From: Gammaproteobacteria bacterium HGW-Gammaproteobacteria-14 | Lineage (GTDB): Bacteria; Pseudomonadota; Gammaproteobacteria; Pseudomonadales; Alcanivoracaceae | Length of the DNA stretch: 5,869 bases | Direction: 5' to 3' | Assembly (NCBI GenBank): GCA_002840115.1 | Contig: PGZG01000120.1 | Location: forward strand, 1 to 5,869 | Shown: in pieces, positions 5,705-5,869 of the stretch | Layout: the number at the start of each line of letters is the position of its first letter | How positions within the stretch are numbered: position 1 is the stretch's first letter | Translations under genes and position numbers: made by a program | The notes under the pieces: model-generated | Database searches by the model: none | Told to the model about the DNA's origin: nothing | What the model saw: the letters and a program-made list of their open reading frames with translations, nothing else

Positions 5705-5869
5705 ATGAACGATGAACGCGATCTGAAGCTGGGCAATATTGACCAGCTGGATGTTGACGAGCCGTTGCCGTCCCGACGACCGGTAGAAAACAAGCCAACG
5801 ACGCCGTCTCCGGCCAGCGCTGTAAAGCGTGATACAGCTTCGCCCATGGGAAGTGTCTGGGTTGCGTCC
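5705..5869 (+). CDS. unidentified protein, N-terminal 55 residues (3' end outside window)
   Basis: The frame from ATG 5705 is open to the window edge. It starts MNDERDLKLGNIDQLDVDEP, an acidic hydrophilic segment. A Pro/Ser/Thr-rich, basic low-complexity stretch follows (residues about 20-45, including SRRPVENKPTTPSP), then the beginning of a hydrophobic run (MGSVWVAS). That order, with a disordered cytoplasmic tail before a possible membrane segment, resembles bacterial membrane-anchored proteins with cytoplasmic N-termini, but no family can be named from this piece. No good Shine-Dalgarno precedes the ATG, and an overlapping ATG at 5695 opens only six codons. It is divergent from the Sel1-like gene with 124 nt between starts. 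An alternative is that this frame is chance, but it lacks stops and has sensible codon use. Confidence 0.6.
   Translation, partial: MNDERDLKLGNIDQLDVDEPLPSRRPVENKPTTPSPASAVKRDTASPMGSVWVAS

Noticed and set aside
1..5869. CRISPR, mobile element, prophage, toxin-antitoxin or defence module
   Set aside because: No regular direct repeats with spacers, transposase or integrase motifs, terminal repeats, or recognisable defence domains are present. Gene content is housekeeping plus two small exported proteins.

Overview
The window looks like ordinary chromosome from a gammaproteobacterium, probably a marine or hydrocarbonoclastic relative of Pseudomonas (Alcanivorax-like). This is an inference from a FabY-type ketosynthase, a pseudomonad-style iron superoxide dismutase with Cys next to the ligand Asp, moderately high GC and Shine-Dalgarno-led genes. 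I see no mobile element, CRISPR array, tRNA, rRNA or island signature, and no multi-gene system that looks new. The interest lies in regulatory DNA and two uncharacterised exported proteins.

Left part (1-3660): the 3' end of an alpha/beta-hydrolase gene (+) runs convergently into fabY (-, 505-2322), with a 24-nt gap. fabY encodes a long beta-ketoacyl-ACP synthase that starts at TTG. Upstream of it on the same strand is an acetyl-CoA acetyltransferase-type thiolase (-, 2479-3660). The two are separated by 156 nt holding a GC-rich hairpin and a TGACC-N4-GGTCA palindrome. Both enzymes perform Claisen chemistry on acetyl-CoA: the thiolase makes or cleaves acetoacetyl-CoA, and FabY starts fatty acid synthesis by condensing acetyl-CoA with malonyl-ACP.

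Middle (3661-4589): a 296-nt divergent intergenic region separates the thiolase from sodB (+). It carries a thiolase -10/-35 candidate overlapped by a 16-bp palindrome, an extended -10 for sodB and a sigma-54-like motif. sodB is a complete Fe-superoxide dismutase of 195 residues followed by a strong intrinsic terminator.

Right part (4590-5869): a small secreted protein of unknown function (+) begins directly after the sodB terminator T-run, leaving no room for its own promoter downstream of that terminator. It is convergent with a small exported Sel1/TPR-like protein (-, 5155-5580). That gene has a good sigma-70 promoter bracketed by a perfect 10-bp inverted repeat, within a cluster of AACANTGTT palindromes. 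The same 124-nt region serves a divergent gene (+, from 5705) that is cut by the window edge.
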